A stretch of DNA of 64,000 nt from DATAXV01 sp036272915 (GCA_036272915.1 DATAXV010000044.1:1-64000); one strand, 5' to 3'. Numbered from the stretch's first letter, positions 49,576 to 59,143 are shown. The notes: generated by a model not told the origin, from the letters alone. Translations and numbers: made by a program.

Positions 49576-52371
49576 ATGCCCACGTCGAAGGTCGTCAAGC
49601 GAACCGGGGACATCGTCACATTCGACTCGAGCCGCATCGAGCGGGCCGTCGCACGAGCCGTGCAGGCCACCGGGGAGGAGATCGACGAGGGCGCGCTGAC
49701 GGCCCTGACCGATCGGATCATCGAGGAGATCGACACCCGCTTCGTCGACTTCTACCCCAACGTCGAGAACATCCAGGACGTGGTCGAGAAGCACCTCATG
49801 CGGGGTGGCATGTTCGAGACCGCCAAGGCGTACATCCTCTACCGCGCCCAGCACCAGCAGGACCGTGAGAGCACCCGGGAGCGGACGGTCGACGCGGCCC
49901 GCAGGGGTCTGCTCACGGTGACCACCCGCGAGGGTAGGGCGGCGCTCTTCAACGTCCGCAAGCTGGAGGAGTCGGTGGCGCTGGCCGCCAAGGGCCTGGA
50001 CAACCTCTCCCTCGATGATGTCGTCGAGGAGGCGGTCAAGGGCACCTATGACGGGATGCCGACGGTCCAGGTCGAGCGGGCGCTGGTCATGTCCGCCGCC
50101 TCGTCGATCGAGCGGGACCCGATCTACAGCTACCTGGCGGCGCGGCTGCAGCTGCAGGCGCTCTTCCGTGAGGTGACCTCGGAGTCGCCGACGTCCCCGA
50201 TCCGGGACGACCTCTACCGTTCCGCCTTCGTGCTCGGCATCCGCAACGGGGTGACCGCCGGGATCTTCGACGAGCGGCTGCAGGATCTCGACCTCAACCG
50301 GCTCGCGAGCGCCCTGCAGCCGGTTCGGGACGAGCTCTTCCAGTACCTGGGCGTCCAGACGCTGGCCGACCGCTACCTGGCTCGTGAGGGGAACCATCTG
50401 CTCGAGCTGCCTCAGGCCTTCTGGATGCGCGTCGCGATGGGCCTCGCCCTCGACGAGCAGGACCGCGAGGGCCGGGCGATCGAGTTCTACGAGATGCTCT
50501 CGCGGCTGCTGTACGTGGCCTCGACGCCGACGCTCTTCCACTCCGGCACCAGCCATCCCCAGCTCTCCTCGTGCTTCCTGACCACGGTCGGGGACGACCT
50601 CGGCGACATCTTCAAGTCGCTCTCCGACAACGCCCAGCTGTCCAAGTGGTCGGGCGGTCTCGGCAACGACTGGACCAACGTCCGCGGGACCGGGTCGCCG
50701 ATCCACAGCACGAACGTCGAGAGCCAGGGCGTCGTGCCCTTCCTCAAGATCGCCAACGACGTCACCATGGCCATCAACCGAAGCGGCAAGCGTCGCGGCG
50801 CCACTTGCGCCTACCTGGAGATGTGGCACTACGACGTCGAGGACTTCTGCGACCTGCGCCGCAACACCGGTGACGAGCGGCGTCGCACCCACGACATGGA
50901 CACCGCCCTCTGGATTCCCGACCTCTTCATGAAGCGGCTCGAGAACAACGGCGAGTGGACCCTGTTCTCGCCCGACGAGGTGCCCGAACTGCATCATCTC
51001 TACGGCAGTGCCTTCGAGCGCCGCTACGAGGAGTACGAGCAGAAGGCGGCGCGCGGCGAGATGCGGCTGGTCAAGCGCCTGCCCGCCCACCAGCTCTGGC
51101 GCCGGGCGCTGACCATGCTCTTCGAGACCGGCCACCCCTGGATCACCTTCAAGGACCCCAGCAACGTCCGGTCCCCGCAGGACCACGCCGGCGTCGTCCA
51201 CAGCTCCAACCTCTGCACCGAGATCACGCTCAACACCTCGGCCGAGGAGACCGCGGTCTGCAATTTGGGCTCGGTCAACCTCGCCCGCCACATCACCAAC
51301 GGCGAGCTCGACACCGAGCTGCTGGGCCGGACGGTCGAGGTCGCGATGCGGATGCTCGACAACGTCATCGATCTCAACTTCTACCCGACGGTCGAGGCGA
51401 AGAACTCGAACATGCGGCACCGTCCGGTCGGCCTCGGCCTGATGGGGCTGCAGGACGCGCTGTTCCAGCTCGACCTGGCCTTCGAGTCGCAGGGCGCGCT
51501 GGAGTTCAGCGACAGGGTAATGGAGCAGATCTCCTACCACGCCATCCTCGGCTCCTCTCGCCTCGCCGCCGAGCGCGGCAGCTACGAGTCCTACCGGGGT
51601 TCGAAGTGGGATCGGGGCCTGTTCCCCTACGACACCGTCGCCCTGCTCGAGGAGGAGCGTGGCCTTCCCATCGAGGTGGGCCGGGAGCGACGTCTCGACT
51701 GGACCCCGGTCTACGAGCACGTCAAGGCCCACGGGATGCGCAACTCGAACACGATGGCGATCGCGCCCACGGCGACGATCTCGAACATCGCCGGTTGCTT
51801 CCCCTGCTTCGAGCCGATCTACAACAACCTCTACGTCAAGGCCAACCTCAGCGGTGAGTTCACCGTCGTCAACGGCTACCTGATCGAGGACCTGAAGCGG
51901 CTGGGTCTCTGGGACCAGCGCATGCTCGAGCGGCTCAAGTACCACAACGGAAGCGTCCAGGCGATCACCGAGATCCCCGACGACATCCGGGCCAAGTACA
52001 AGGAGGTCTTCGAGCTCGACGTCATCGCCATGCTGCGCCTGACCGCAGCCAGGGCCAAGTGGGTCGACCAGAGCCAGTCGCACAACGTCTTCCTTCGCGG
52101 AACCTCCGGCCGGCAGCTCGACGACACCTATCGGGCCGCGTGGCGGATGGGTCTCAAGACCACGTACTATCTGCGCAGCCTGGCGGCGTCTCAGATCGAG
52201 AAGTCGACCCTCGGCACCGACTACGGACTCACTCAGAAGCGGGCTCAGGAGGAGACGGCACCGGTCGTCATCCAGGGCCAGCCGCTGCCGCAGCCCGCTC
52301 CGGTGCCCGTGGCGGCGGGCGGCGTCGCCGCCTGCCGGATCGACGACCCGGACTGCGAGGCCTGCCAGTAG
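49576..52371 (+). CDS. nrdA: Ribonucleoside-diphosphate reductase alpha subunit (class I)
   Basis: 931 aa from ATG 49576, with AGGAG at 49561. The N-terminal ATP-cone (about residues 5-95) is followed by a second cone-like N-terminal domain (about 115-195), then the catalytic barrel. Cys333 (SSCFLT) and Cys562 (VCNLGSVN) are the redox pair, Cys547 with Glu549 (NLCTEI) is the radical site, and YYLRS carries the radical-transfer Tyr pair. The C-terminus has CEAC for re-reduction. It makes deoxynucleotides with NrdB, 24 bases downstream. Confidence 0.95.
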   Translation: MPTSKVVKRTGDIVTFDSSRIERAVARAVQATGEEIDEGALTALTDRIIEEIDTRFVDFYPNVENIQDVVEKHLMRGGMFETAKAYILYRAQHQQDRESTRERTVDAARRGLLTVTTREGRAALFNVRKLEESVALAAKGLDNLSLDDVVEEAVKGTYDGMPTVQVERALVMSAASSIERDPIYSYLAARLQLQALFREVTSESPTSPIRDDLYRSAFVLGIRNGVTAGIFDERLQDLDLNRLASALQPVRDELFQYLGVQTLADRYLAREGNHLLELPQAFWMRVAMGLALDEQDREGRAIEFYEMLSRLLYVASTPTLFHSGTSHPQLSSCFLTTVGDDLGDIFKSLSDNAQLSKWSGGLGNDWTNVRGTGSPIHSTNVESQGVVPFLKIANDVTMAINRSGKRRGATCAYLEMWHYDVEDFCDLRRNTGDERRRTHDMDTALWIPDLFMKRLENNGEWTLFSPDEVPELHHLYGSAFERRYEEYEQKAARGEMRLVKRLPAHQLWRRALTMLFETGHPWITFKDPSNVRSPQDHAGVVHSSNLCTEITLNTSAEETAVCNLGSVNLARHITNGELDTELLGRTVEVAMRMLDNVIDLNFYPTVEAKNSNMRHRPVGLGLMGLQDALFQLDLAFESQGALEFSDRVMEQISYHAILGSSRLAAERGSYESYRGSKWDRGLFPYDTVALLEEERGLPIEVGRERRLDWTPVYEHVKAHGMRNSNTMAIAPTATISNIAGCFPCFEPIYNNLYVKANLSGEFTVVNGYLIEDLKRLGLWDQRMLERLKYHNGSVQAITEIPDDIRAKYKEVFELDVIAMLRLTAARAKWVDQSQSHNVFLRGTSGRQLDDTYRAAWRMGLKTTYYLRSLAASQIEKSTLGTDYGLTQKRAQEETAPVVIQGQPLPQPAPVPVAAGGVAACRIDDPDCEACQ

Positions 52372-52395
52372 CGCCCCGCCTGGAGAGGAAGTCGA

Positions 52396-53391
52396 ATGCC
52401 GATCATCAACGCGTCGAAGACCGACCCCAACAAGATCCTGCCCATCCACTATCGCTGGGCTCGCGAGTACTACCGCTCAGGGATCGCCAACAACTGGACA
52501 CCGGAGGAGGTGTCCATGCAGCGCGATGTCGAGCAGTGGAAGGCGCGCGACGTCCTCAGCGATGGGGAGAGGCGGCTGATCCTCTGGAATCTCGGCTTCT
52601 TCTCCACCGCGGAGTCGCTGACCGCGAACAACATCGTGCTGGCCGTCTACCAGCACGTGACCAACCCGGAGTCGCGCCAGTACCTGCTGCGGCAGGCATT
52701 CGAGGAGGCGATCCACACGGATTGCTTCATCTACTGCTGCGACACGCTGGGCCTCGACCCGGACCAGATCTACAACATGTACCTGACCATCCCGTCCATC
52801 CAGGAGAAGGACGGTTTCGTTGTCGACCTGACGCGGTCGGTTCTGGATCCCGGCTTCCGCACCCAGGGCCCGGAGAACACACAGCGCTTCGTCCATGATC
52901 TGATCGGCTTCTACGTGATCATGGAGGGGATCTTCTTCTACGCCGGCTTCGCGATGATGCTGGCGCTGAAGCGCCAGAACAAGATGGTCGGAATCGGTGA
53001 GCAGTTCGAGTACATCATGCGAGACGAGAGCCTCCACCTCGCCTTCGGCTGCGATCTGATCAACACCATTCGCCACGAGAACCCCGAGATCTGGACCAGC
53101 TCGTTCACCGATCACATCGTCGAGCTGGTCGAGCAGGCGGTCCAGCGCGAGCAGCGCTATGCCCTCGACGCCTGCCCCAACGGGCTCCTCGGCCTGAACG
53201 CGGAGCTGTTCACGCAGTACGTGGAGTACGTCGCCGACCGCCGCCTCGAGCGGCTCGGTCTGCCCCGCCGCTACGACGCGACCAACCCTTTCCCCTGGAT
53301 GTCGCAGTCGACCGACTTGGCCAAGGAGAAGAACTTCTTCGAGACCAGAGTCACGGAGTACCAGAGCGGGTCCTCGCTGGTCTGGGAGTGA
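52396..53391 (+). CDS. nrdB: Ribonucleotide reductase small subunit, class Ic-like
   Basis: 331 aa. Metal ligands align by spacing with E. coli R2: Glu73, Glu104, His107, Glu177, Glu211 and His214. At the position of the radical Tyr (four residues after His107) there is Phe111, and the first ligand is Glu73, where E. coli has Asp. Both changes mark the class Ic enzymes first known from Chlamydia, which use a Mn(IV)/Fe(III) cofactor without a tyrosyl radical. It has a GAGAGGAAG ribosome site and is co-transcribed with nrdA. Confidence 0.94.
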   Translation: MPIINASKTDPNKILPIHYRWAREYYRSGIANNWTPEEVSMQRDVEQWKARDVLSDGERRLILWNLGFFSTAESLTANNIVLAVYQHVTNPESRQYLLRQAFEEAIHTDCFIYCCDTLGLDPDQIYNMYLTIPSIQEKDGFVVDLTRSVLDPGFRTQGPENTQRFVHDLIGFYVIMEGIFFYAGFAMMLALKRQNKMVGIGEQFEYIMRDESLHLAFGCDLINTIRHENPEIWTSSFTDHIVELVEQAVQREQRYALDACPNGLLGLNAELFTQYVEYVADRRLERLGLPRRYDATNPFPWMSQSTDLAKEKNFFETRVTEYQSGSSLVWE

Positions 53392-53427
53392 GCTGAGCTC
53401 GAACCGAGGGGGAGAGGGCGGGTGCCC

Positions 53428-54279
53428 TCAGGTGGTCGCCCGCGGCAGGGCGTGGGTGCGCCCCAACTCCTCGTCGACGACCAGCGCGATCGCAGCATGA
53501 CCGGCGTCGCTCGGGTGGAAGGCGACCCTCCGCCCGGCCACGATCACGGTGCCCTGGTGTGAAGGGAGTGGTGGGCCGACCTGAAGGGGCGCCGGGTCGT
53601 GCAGGCGGGGGTGGATGTAGAGGTTGTCCAACGGGATGTAGTGTCCGCCGAAGGATCTGCAGTCGCCCTGGTCCATGGCGTCGTAGACGGCAGGCCCCAG
53701 GTGATCGCGGTTCACCGCGGACGGCCTGACCCATGCCCCGAGACAGACCAGGGTCGCTTGCGGAGAGCTGCGGCGGAGGTGGCGCAGGATCGTGTCGAGG
53801 TCCGACTTGTACACGGGGATCGGTGTCGCATGAAGGTAGTCGTTGGTGGAGAGGTGGACGACGATGACGTTCTGCCCGCCGGGATATCTCCATCGCATCG
53901 CTCGAGACACCCTGGCCCCCGTCTGCGCGATCACGGTGAGCGTGACCGGCTTCCCCCGCATTCCGACCCTATCCGCAACCAGCTGCGGATAGGCCTGGGA
54001 CGGCTGCTGAGCGCCGATGCCGGCGGTGATGCTGGCACCGACGAAGAGCATGCGGAAATGTCTCGAGGCGCGTCTCCCCGACTCTGCACGGCGGCCGCGC
54101 GAAGAGGCGGCGACCACCGGCTGCCGCGCTTGCGCGTGGCTTCCGCTGAGAGTGGCGAGCAGGATCAGGCAGATCACGGCGCCCTCGAGCGCGTGGCGAG
54201 GCCCAACCCTCCAGACCGGTGAGCCCTGCGTTGGGACGCGGCCCCCGGTGCCGCCGTTCAGCTGGCGCTGACGACGCAT
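53428..54279 (-). CDS. Secreted SGNH/GDSL hydrolase
   Basis: 283 aa. A hydrophobic segment (LEGAVICLILLATLSGSHAQA) near residue 32 acts as signal peptide or anchor. The SGNH blocks are FVGASITAG (catalytic Ser), a Gly in QTGARVS, STNDY (Asn) and FHPSDAGHAAIA with the catalytic Asp-xx-His. It is an extracellular esterase or lipase of unknown substrate. It converges on nrdB. Confidence 0.85.
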   Translation of the reverse strand: MRRQRQLNGGTGGRVPTQGSPVWRVGPRHALEGAVICLILLATLSGSHAQARQPVVAASSRGRRAESGRRASRHFRMLFVGASITAGIGAQQPSQAYPQLVADRVGMRGKPVTLTVIAQTGARVSRAMRWRYPGGQNVIVVHLSTNDYLHATPIPVYKSDLDTILRHLRRSSPQATLVCLGAWVRPSAVNRDHLGPAVYDAMDQGDCRSFGGHYIPLDNLYIHPRLHDPAPLQVGPPLPSHQGTVIVAGRRVAFHPSDAGHAAIALVVDEELGRTHALPRATT

Positions 54280-54597
54280 GCCTCCAGGCTAAGGCCCGAT
54301 GGTCGCCATCGTCGCACGGGTACTTGAGAGGCCTGACCGAGTGATGGAGCTGTGCCCGCAGCCGAACGGCCGGTGCCGGGCCTCGGGTGCTTGGATGGGC
54401 CGATGCTGAGCACAGCCTTCGGAGATCGGCATGTCATGTCGTGCCGGGCATATCCGAACCTCGAGCTCTGGATGCGCACGGAGCCCGCGCCGCTGGAGAG
54501 GTTTCACGACAGCGACACGGACCTCGACCTGCTCGACCTCAAGAGCCGGACGTGATCCGGCTCACGGGAGGCCACGGAGAGGGGGTAGGCTCCCAAC
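54280..54597. other. Intergenic region with a possible small gene remnant
   Basis: The first part may hold the SGNH-gene promoter. A plus-strand frame ending at 54555 contains YPNLELWMRTEPAPLERFHDSDTDLDLLDLKSRT, which looks protein-like, but it has no convincing start or ribosome site. I see nothing else. Confidence 0.3.
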
Positions 54598-54975
54598 ATG
54601 TCCGAACTTCGAGGAGCAAGACTCGCTCACCTCGTCTGTCCTGGTTGTGGCAAGCCCCAGAACCAGTGGAAGGGTCACGGCGGAGAAGGCCACGAGCAGG
54701 ACGGGCAGCGTTACTGCTGCGTCGGCTGCGCCGACGGTACGGGCTGCACGTGTGAGCAGTATCAGGTAGGAACCGTCCGGCTCGGGTACCGGATCCGCGC
54801 CGGCACTCCGGCATGTCGCCGACGTCGGCCATGTCTTGGTCCGCTACTCGTCTCCTGGATCCGCTCGTCAGTCACACCCGTGGTGACGGCCCGCCCCCGG
54901 ACGTTCGGCGGGCCGGATACTCCGGATCGCATTCAGCCTCGGCTCTCGATCTTGGTGAGCACGTCGTGCCAGTAA
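54598..54975 (+). CDS. Cys-rich metallothionein-like protein with unusual tail
   Basis: 125 aa from ATG 54598, behind a G-rich ribosome site. Residues 1-53 match small bacterial metallothionein-like proteins: LVCPGCGKPQNQWKGHGGEGHE, then GQRYCCVGCADGTGCTCEQY, with eight Cys for zinc or copper. The following 70 residues are Arg-rich and unlike the family, which normally ends near CTC. The last 43 bases overlap the convergent gene. A lost stop or frameshift near 54780 is likely, so the true protein may be shorter. Confidence 0.65.
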   Translation: MSELRGARLAHLVCPGCGKPQNQWKGHGGEGHEQDGQRYCCVGCADGTGCTCEQYQVGTVRLGYRIRAGTPACRRRRPCLGPLLVSWIRSSVTPVVTARPRTFGGPDTPDRIQPRLSILVSTSCQ

Positions 54976-55190
54976 CGGGCGTGCTCCCGATAGCCGTGGA
55001 CCCGCTGCTCGTAGATCTCCCTTGCCGGGCTGCGCATGCTCCCGATGTCGAAGGTCTGCTCGACCGCCGCCAGGAGAGACTCGTGTGCGCGGATCCACCG
55101 CCTGGCGGCGACAACCGTGAGCTCGGTCATGTCCTCGTTCTGGATGGCGCTGGTCTGGAGCCTCCGGGCCCGTTCCGGTAGTCCGTTCAT
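54933..55190 (-). CDS. Small helical hypothetical protein
   Basis: 85 aa from ATG 55190. Mostly helical and charged (LTVVAARRWIRAHESLLAAVEQTFDIGSMRSPAREIYEQRVHGYREHARYWHDVLTKIE). Family unknown. Upstream, TTGATATCGTCAAC (55234-55221, minus strand) resembles the motif found before other small genes of this window. Confidence 0.5.
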   Translation of the reverse strand: MNGLPERARRLQTSAIQNEDMTELTVVAARRWIRAHESLLAAVEQTFDIGSMRSPAREIYEQRVHGYREHARYWHDVLTKIESRG

Positions 55191-55368
55191 ACTGATAATG
55201 CCATTGTGTGAATATCTTTGGTTGACGATATCAAAAGAATGCACTTCGGAATTGTCAGTCTACGACGTTCAGTCTCCCGGCGCGGGCGTGGTGCCATTCG
55301 ATGCGCAGCTGCAGGACGGCGCGATTGCGCACTGATGTCTCAATCGGCCTGATGGCCGGGGAGCTTCC

Positions 55369-55692
55369 TTATCCCGCGCCGTCCAGAGGGTCGGGATACA
55401 AGCGCCCCGATCGGCGCGCTCCCAGGCTCCGCGGCACCATCCGCTGGGAGGCGCGGAGGCGGAGAGCGCGTTCCGCATCGGCACGCTGCCGTCGCGTGGC
55501 GCGGCCCGTGGCCTTCGCCTTCACAGTGCGCCGTCCGATCGCCAGTGAGTAGCCGTCGCCGAGGACGATGGTGCTGAGGACCCCGCCCTGCTGATTTCGG
55601 AGCAGCGCCGCCGAACCGGGTCCGAACTCAATGCAGCCGACCCCGGTGACGGTGCGTACGGGACCCATCTGGCCGATCACGGTCACATTCAT
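55369..55692 (-). CDS. Hypothetical protein
   Basis: 107 aa from ATG 55692. The N-terminal half looks like a small beta barrel (MNVTVIGQMGPVRTVTGVGCIEFGPGSAALL, then GGVLSTIVLGDGYSLAIGRR). The C-terminal half is strongly basic (RRQRADAERALRLRASQR) and may bind nucleic acid. Family unknown. Confidence 0.4.
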   Translation of the reverse strand: MNVTVIGQMGPVRTVTGVGCIEFGPGSAALLRNQQGGVLSTIVLGDGYSLAIGRRTVKAKATGRATRRQRADAERALRLRASQRMVPRSLGARRSGRLYPDPLDGAG

Positions 55693-56145
55693 GACCGCGC
55701 CCCAGCCTCAACCGCCGAACCGTCGCGGCGGCTCGTCGCCACGTCACCCGGCGGCCGGTCGCGACACCAGCCTGTGGGGCGTGGCCGACCGCGTCGAGAT
55801 TGATCGGGCCTGGCGGCGGGAATGTCCCACAGCCCTGGTGAGGTAGAGCCGGCGTCCCCGTTCGCATTGCGCAGCATCGCCCTGTCCCCTCGTCATCTGG
55901 CCGTGCCCGTCCATGGCCAGAGCTCCCGCCAACGGGTCTCTGTGACGGCGTGCCGACCATCGGCGTCGGGCCAGACCAAGAACGAGAGACGTGACTTCGT
56001 GGGACGTCCTCAGAACTCTGGTCGCCGCGACGCCGATCCACCCCCTGTTCGGCCGGAGACTGGTATAGCGCCATTTCACATCGCCGTCAACCTCAGGCCG
56101 CGACGGTGCCCGAGCAGGCGGTGTCGTCGGATCGACTTCTGCGCC
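55693..56145. other. Intergenic region with weak coding potential
   Basis: Frames on both strands are short and Arg/Pro-rich. One minus-strand frame (55877-55689) ends with an ATGA overlap on the next gene, a coupling-like sign, but it has no ribosome site or recognisable domain. Composition is less GC-rich than the core of the window. It may be decayed sequence. Confidence 0.35.
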
Positions 56146-57939
56146 TCAGGCGACGGAGCTGGCGTCGGGAGAGCGCGGATCCTCGTCTTCGGATTTGTCC
56201 TCCTCAACGTGTAGAGGAAGGGTCAGAAGAAAGGTCGTACCGACGCCGGGTTCCGACTCGACGGAGATCTCTCCACTGTGCATCAGGGCCAGACGGCGGG
56301 AGAGATAGAGGCCGAGACCGGTCCCGGCGATATGGCTGTTCTGTGCGGTCACGATGCGGCCGAACCTGGTGAAGAGCCGGGGCAGGTCCTCTTCGGCAAT
56401 CCCGAGACCGTGATCGCGGACCGTGACCTGGACCGAGCCGGCGGGTTCCACACGGCATTTGACCTCGACGAGCCCTCCCTCGGGCGAGTACTTGAAAGCG
56501 TTGTCGAGGAGGTTGGCGATGATCGCCGCCGTGCGGCGATGGTCACAACGAACCGGTGCCGGATCCGAGCCGACATCCAAGATCAACTCGTGCTCCGGCT
56601 GGATCGCGTAGGTCACCTCACGTGCGGTGTCCTCGACGACCCGCCTCAAATCGAGCACTGTGTGCTCGAGCAGCAGCCGGTGGTCCTCGATCCTGGCCGT
56701 GGTCAGCATCTGGTCGACCAGGAACCGGATCTGATCGAGCTTCCTCATCGCCGTGTCGAGCATCTGGGTCTGCTGGGCCGCGGGCCACCGCACGCCCTCC
56801 TCGGCCAGCATCGTGAGGTAGCCTCGTGCGGTCGCCACCGGGCCGCGGAGTTCATGGGCGGCGAGGTTGAGAAAATCCGACTTGACCTGTTCGAGCTCGC
56901 CGACGGCTTGATAGGCCAGCGCGTTCTCGAGGCCGACAGCGGCGAGCTGGGCGAGCGACTTGAGGAGTTCTAGATCCTCCTCGTCGAAGCCATCCTTCTT
57001 GTTATGCAGCTCCACAGCTCCCAGAACCTCACCTCGAGGATTGAGGATCGGGGCGCAGATCAGCTGCCTGACCATGAACCGATCCCGGATCTCGGGGAGG
57101 ATGAACGTATCGTTCTCCGCTTCGTTGGTCATGTAGGGCGTGCGCCAGAGGAGGACATGGCCGAGGACCCCGCGGCCCGGTGGCCAGCTGAGCTCGAACG
57201 GAACCATGTCTCCCTCGAGGGATTGGTACGCGTGACAGACCATGCCCTCCGGTTTGTGCAGGCCGGCCAGCCCGGAACGGGCGCTCAGCAGCTCCATCGC
57301 CTGCTGGACCAGAACCCTCACCAGCGTTTCCGGTTCCAGGATCGCGGTCAGCTGGTGCGCGGCATGTAACACCCGGTCGAGACGGTGCTCGGCCTGATCC
57401 CGGGCCGCCTCGGCGACGTCAGCGCTGCCAAGTGCCACCTGCCTCTCGAAGAGCACGGCCGCTACCGAGGCCAGTGTTCGCAGCACACGCCCGTCCTCGT
57501 CCGAAAACCCCTCCCCGGACAGCGGGCCGTAGGCGCAGACGGCCCCCAGCACCCGTTCGCCGATCTGCCAGGGCGCAGCCATGATCTCCGTCGGCTCTGG
57601 CGAGACGGCCTGTGTCCAGGCCTCCTTCCAGCTGCGGTTCCAGGGTTGGAGCCGTAGGAGTCTGCCTCCGTGCACGACCTGGGAGGGCGCTGATGCCAGC
57701 TCCGGCGGGCAGTCCAGCGAGATCCCCCCCTCGATCACCAGATCACCGTCCACCGGCTGGGGCCAGGCGGCCTTCCCCCCGGGATCGAGAAGCCAGAAGA
57801 CGAGATGACGTGCGCCCACCGTCGCCGCGCCGACGGAGTCAGCACTAACGAAGAATTTGGCCGGCGAACTTGCCTCAGAGGCTGCCCTCGCCAAGGCCTC
57901 GATCGCGGCTTCGAACCGAGTCGGCCCGATGTCACCCAT
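56146..57939 (-). CDS. GAF-domain sensor histidine kinase
   Basis: 597 aa from ATG 57939, seven bases after AAAGG (a TTG two codons earlier is possible). Two GAF-like domains occupy about residues 20-165 and 180-340. A HisKA helix with LAAHELRGPVATARGYL and a HATPase_c domain follow, with NLLDNAFKYSPEGG, DHGLGIAEED and GTGLGLYLSRRLA. No membrane helix. The stand-alone response regulator at 58679 is a likely partner because it is close and on the same strand; this pairing is inferred. Confidence 0.93.
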   Translation of the reverse strand: MGDIGPTRFEAAIEALARAASEASSPAKFFVSADSVGAATVGARHLVFWLLDPGGKAAWPQPVDGDLVIEGGISLDCPPELASAPSQVVHGGRLLRLQPWNRSWKEAWTQAVSPEPTEIMAAPWQIGERVLGAVCAYGPLSGEGFSDEDGRVLRTLASVAAVLFERQVALGSADVAEAARDQAEHRLDRVLHAAHQLTAILEPETLVRVLVQQAMELLSARSGLAGLHKPEGMVCHAYQSLEGDMVPFELSWPPGRGVLGHVLLWRTPYMTNEAENDTFILPEIRDRFMVRQLICAPILNPRGEVLGAVELHNKKDGFDEEDLELLKSLAQLAAVGLENALAYQAVGELEQVKSDFLNLAAHELRGPVATARGYLTMLAEEGVRWPAAQQTQMLDTAMRKLDQIRFLVDQMLTTARIEDHRLLLEHTVLDLRRVVEDTAREVTYAIQPEHELILDVGSDPAPVRCDHRRTAAIIANLLDNAFKYSPEGGLVEVKCRVEPAGSVQVTVRDHGLGIAEEDLPRLFTRFGRIVTAQNSHIAGTGLGLYLSRRLALMHSGEISVESEPGVGTTFLLTLPLHVEEDKSEDEDPRSPDASSVA

Positions 57940-58082
57940 GTCCAAACCTTTGATAGAGGCGGAGCCTCCGCGGCCCCTGGAGTTAGAACGCCGTGAACAG
58001 CGGCAGTATACAACCCGATTTGGTCTCTTCCGGCGGCGTCATTATGCGTCGGATCCGCCGAATGGACTCGGAGCGTCGCCGA

Positions 58083-58424
58083 TCACGCGGCGTCGTATGG
58101 CGACATCCACTGTTCGCGCTGTCGCGGCCGCATCAGCTCCTCCTGCGCGTCGAAGAGTCCGTCCAGAGCCTCCTGCACGGTGCTCCGGCACCCGAAGCGC
58201 CGCCGGGCATCGGCGGGAAGAGCGGCCAGGGTCGTCTTGATCGTCCTCGCCGTATCGGCGTCGGGTCGGGAGCCACCCCGGTCGGCGAGGTTCAACTCCT
58301 CAAGCCTGCCGATGGCTCGATCGGTGAGCCTCATCAGCGATCGGCGCGCGGCATCGTCGACTCCATGCGCGAACCCGTTGCCGCGCGCAGCCGACACCTC
58401 TCTCATCGGCTCGTGTATGGCCAT
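58083..58424 (-). CDS. Hypothetical helical protein
   Basis: 113 aa from ATG 58424, eight bases after AGGAGG. Mostly helical (ARRSLMRLTDRAIGRLEELNLADRGG, then TVQEALDGLFDAQEELMRP). Family unknown. It lies between the response regulator and the kinase on the same strand, so it may belong to that signalling unit. The shared TGATATC motif is 67 bases upstream. Confidence 0.6.
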   Translation of the reverse strand: MAIHEPMREVSAARGNGFAHGVDDAARRSLMRLTDRAIGRLEELNLADRGGSRPDADTARTIKTTLAALPADARRRFGCRSTVQEALDGLFDAQEELMRPRQREQWMSPYDAA

Positions 58425-58490
58425 ATGACCTGCCTCCTGCGTGAACCGTCCTTGTTCTCATCCATTACCAGCCACGCTACAGGTAAAAGC

Positions 58491-58506
58491 TATATCGATG
58501 ATATCA
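58491..58506 (-). promoter_or_regulatory. TGATATCATCGATATA motif
   Basis: Read on the minus strand, this 16-mer stands 67 bases before the ATG at 58424. It shares the 10-mer CATCGATATA exactly with the site at 59144-59153 and matches 14 of 16 bases of the right arm at 45673-45688. Confidence 0.55.
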
Positions 58507-58678
58507 ATATCGGGCCAACGGGAAACGCCGGTGAGAACGGCAGAGATCAGCGACCTCGACCGCGAGGGTGCCGGCAGGGTGGGTCGATGTCGCCGCGATG
58601 CGGTGGCGAGCAGCGACGCTGAGGCGCAGGCTGACGCCCCTCAGCGGTCTCGAACCGTGGTCGGGCGTATGGGGTCCA

Positions 58679-59101
58679 TCAACCTTCGGAGCTGGCCGGC
58701 TCCGGTGATGACGAGCCGCGGCTCCAGAGCTCGATGCGACGGGAGACCTGTCCCGGCGTCACATCGGCCTTGATCAACCACTCGAGGATGCCGAGCGCGA
58801 GCCCCTGCTGCCGAAGCTCATCTTCGCCGTAGTTGGACAGGATTACGACGGGGGTCTCCCGCGTCTCGTCCCGCTTCCGCAGCTCCTGGAGCAGCTCGAG
58901 TCCATTCATTCGGGGCATGCGCACATCCAGGAAGATCAGGTCCGGCCGGAGCTCCGTCGCCAGGCGCAGCCCCTCCTCGCCGTCACGGGCGTGGGTCACG
59001 TCGTACCCGTCCGCCTCCAGCTTGAGCTGGTACATCTGCGCGAACTCGCGGTCATCCTCGACCAACAGAACACGAACGGGCTCGATCTCGTCGTTGGCCA
59101 T
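58679..59101 (-). CDS. Stand-alone CheY-like response regulator
   Basis: 140 aa from ATG 59101, five bases after GGAGG; the frame is open further up but without similarity. The receiver domain has the acidic pair VEDD, phosphoacceptor Asp in LIFLDVRMP, Thr/Ser in VVILSNYG and Lys in WLIKADVTPGQV. No output domain, so it signals by protein contact or phosphorelay. It is near a GAF kinase on the same strand. Confidence 0.92.
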   Translation of the reverse strand: MANDEIEPVRVLLVEDDREFAQMYQLKLEADGYDVTHARDGEEGLRLATELRPDLIFLDVRMPRMNGLELLQELRKRDETRETPVVILSNYGEDELRQQGLALGILEWLIKADVTPGQVSRRIELWSRGSSSPEPASSEG

Positions 59102-59143
59102 GTCGCCCTCCATATCCTTCATCACCCTGTCGCTGACAAAGTA

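Noticed and set aside
49426..52449. 1007-codon open frame on the minus strand
   Set aside because: It is the high-GC antisense shadow of nrdA; no domain or ribosome site.
57900..57925. tRNA-like GGTTCGAA segment on the minus strand
   Set aside because: It is inside the kinase gene and no cloverleaf can be drawn around it; the same holds for 42981 and 53400.
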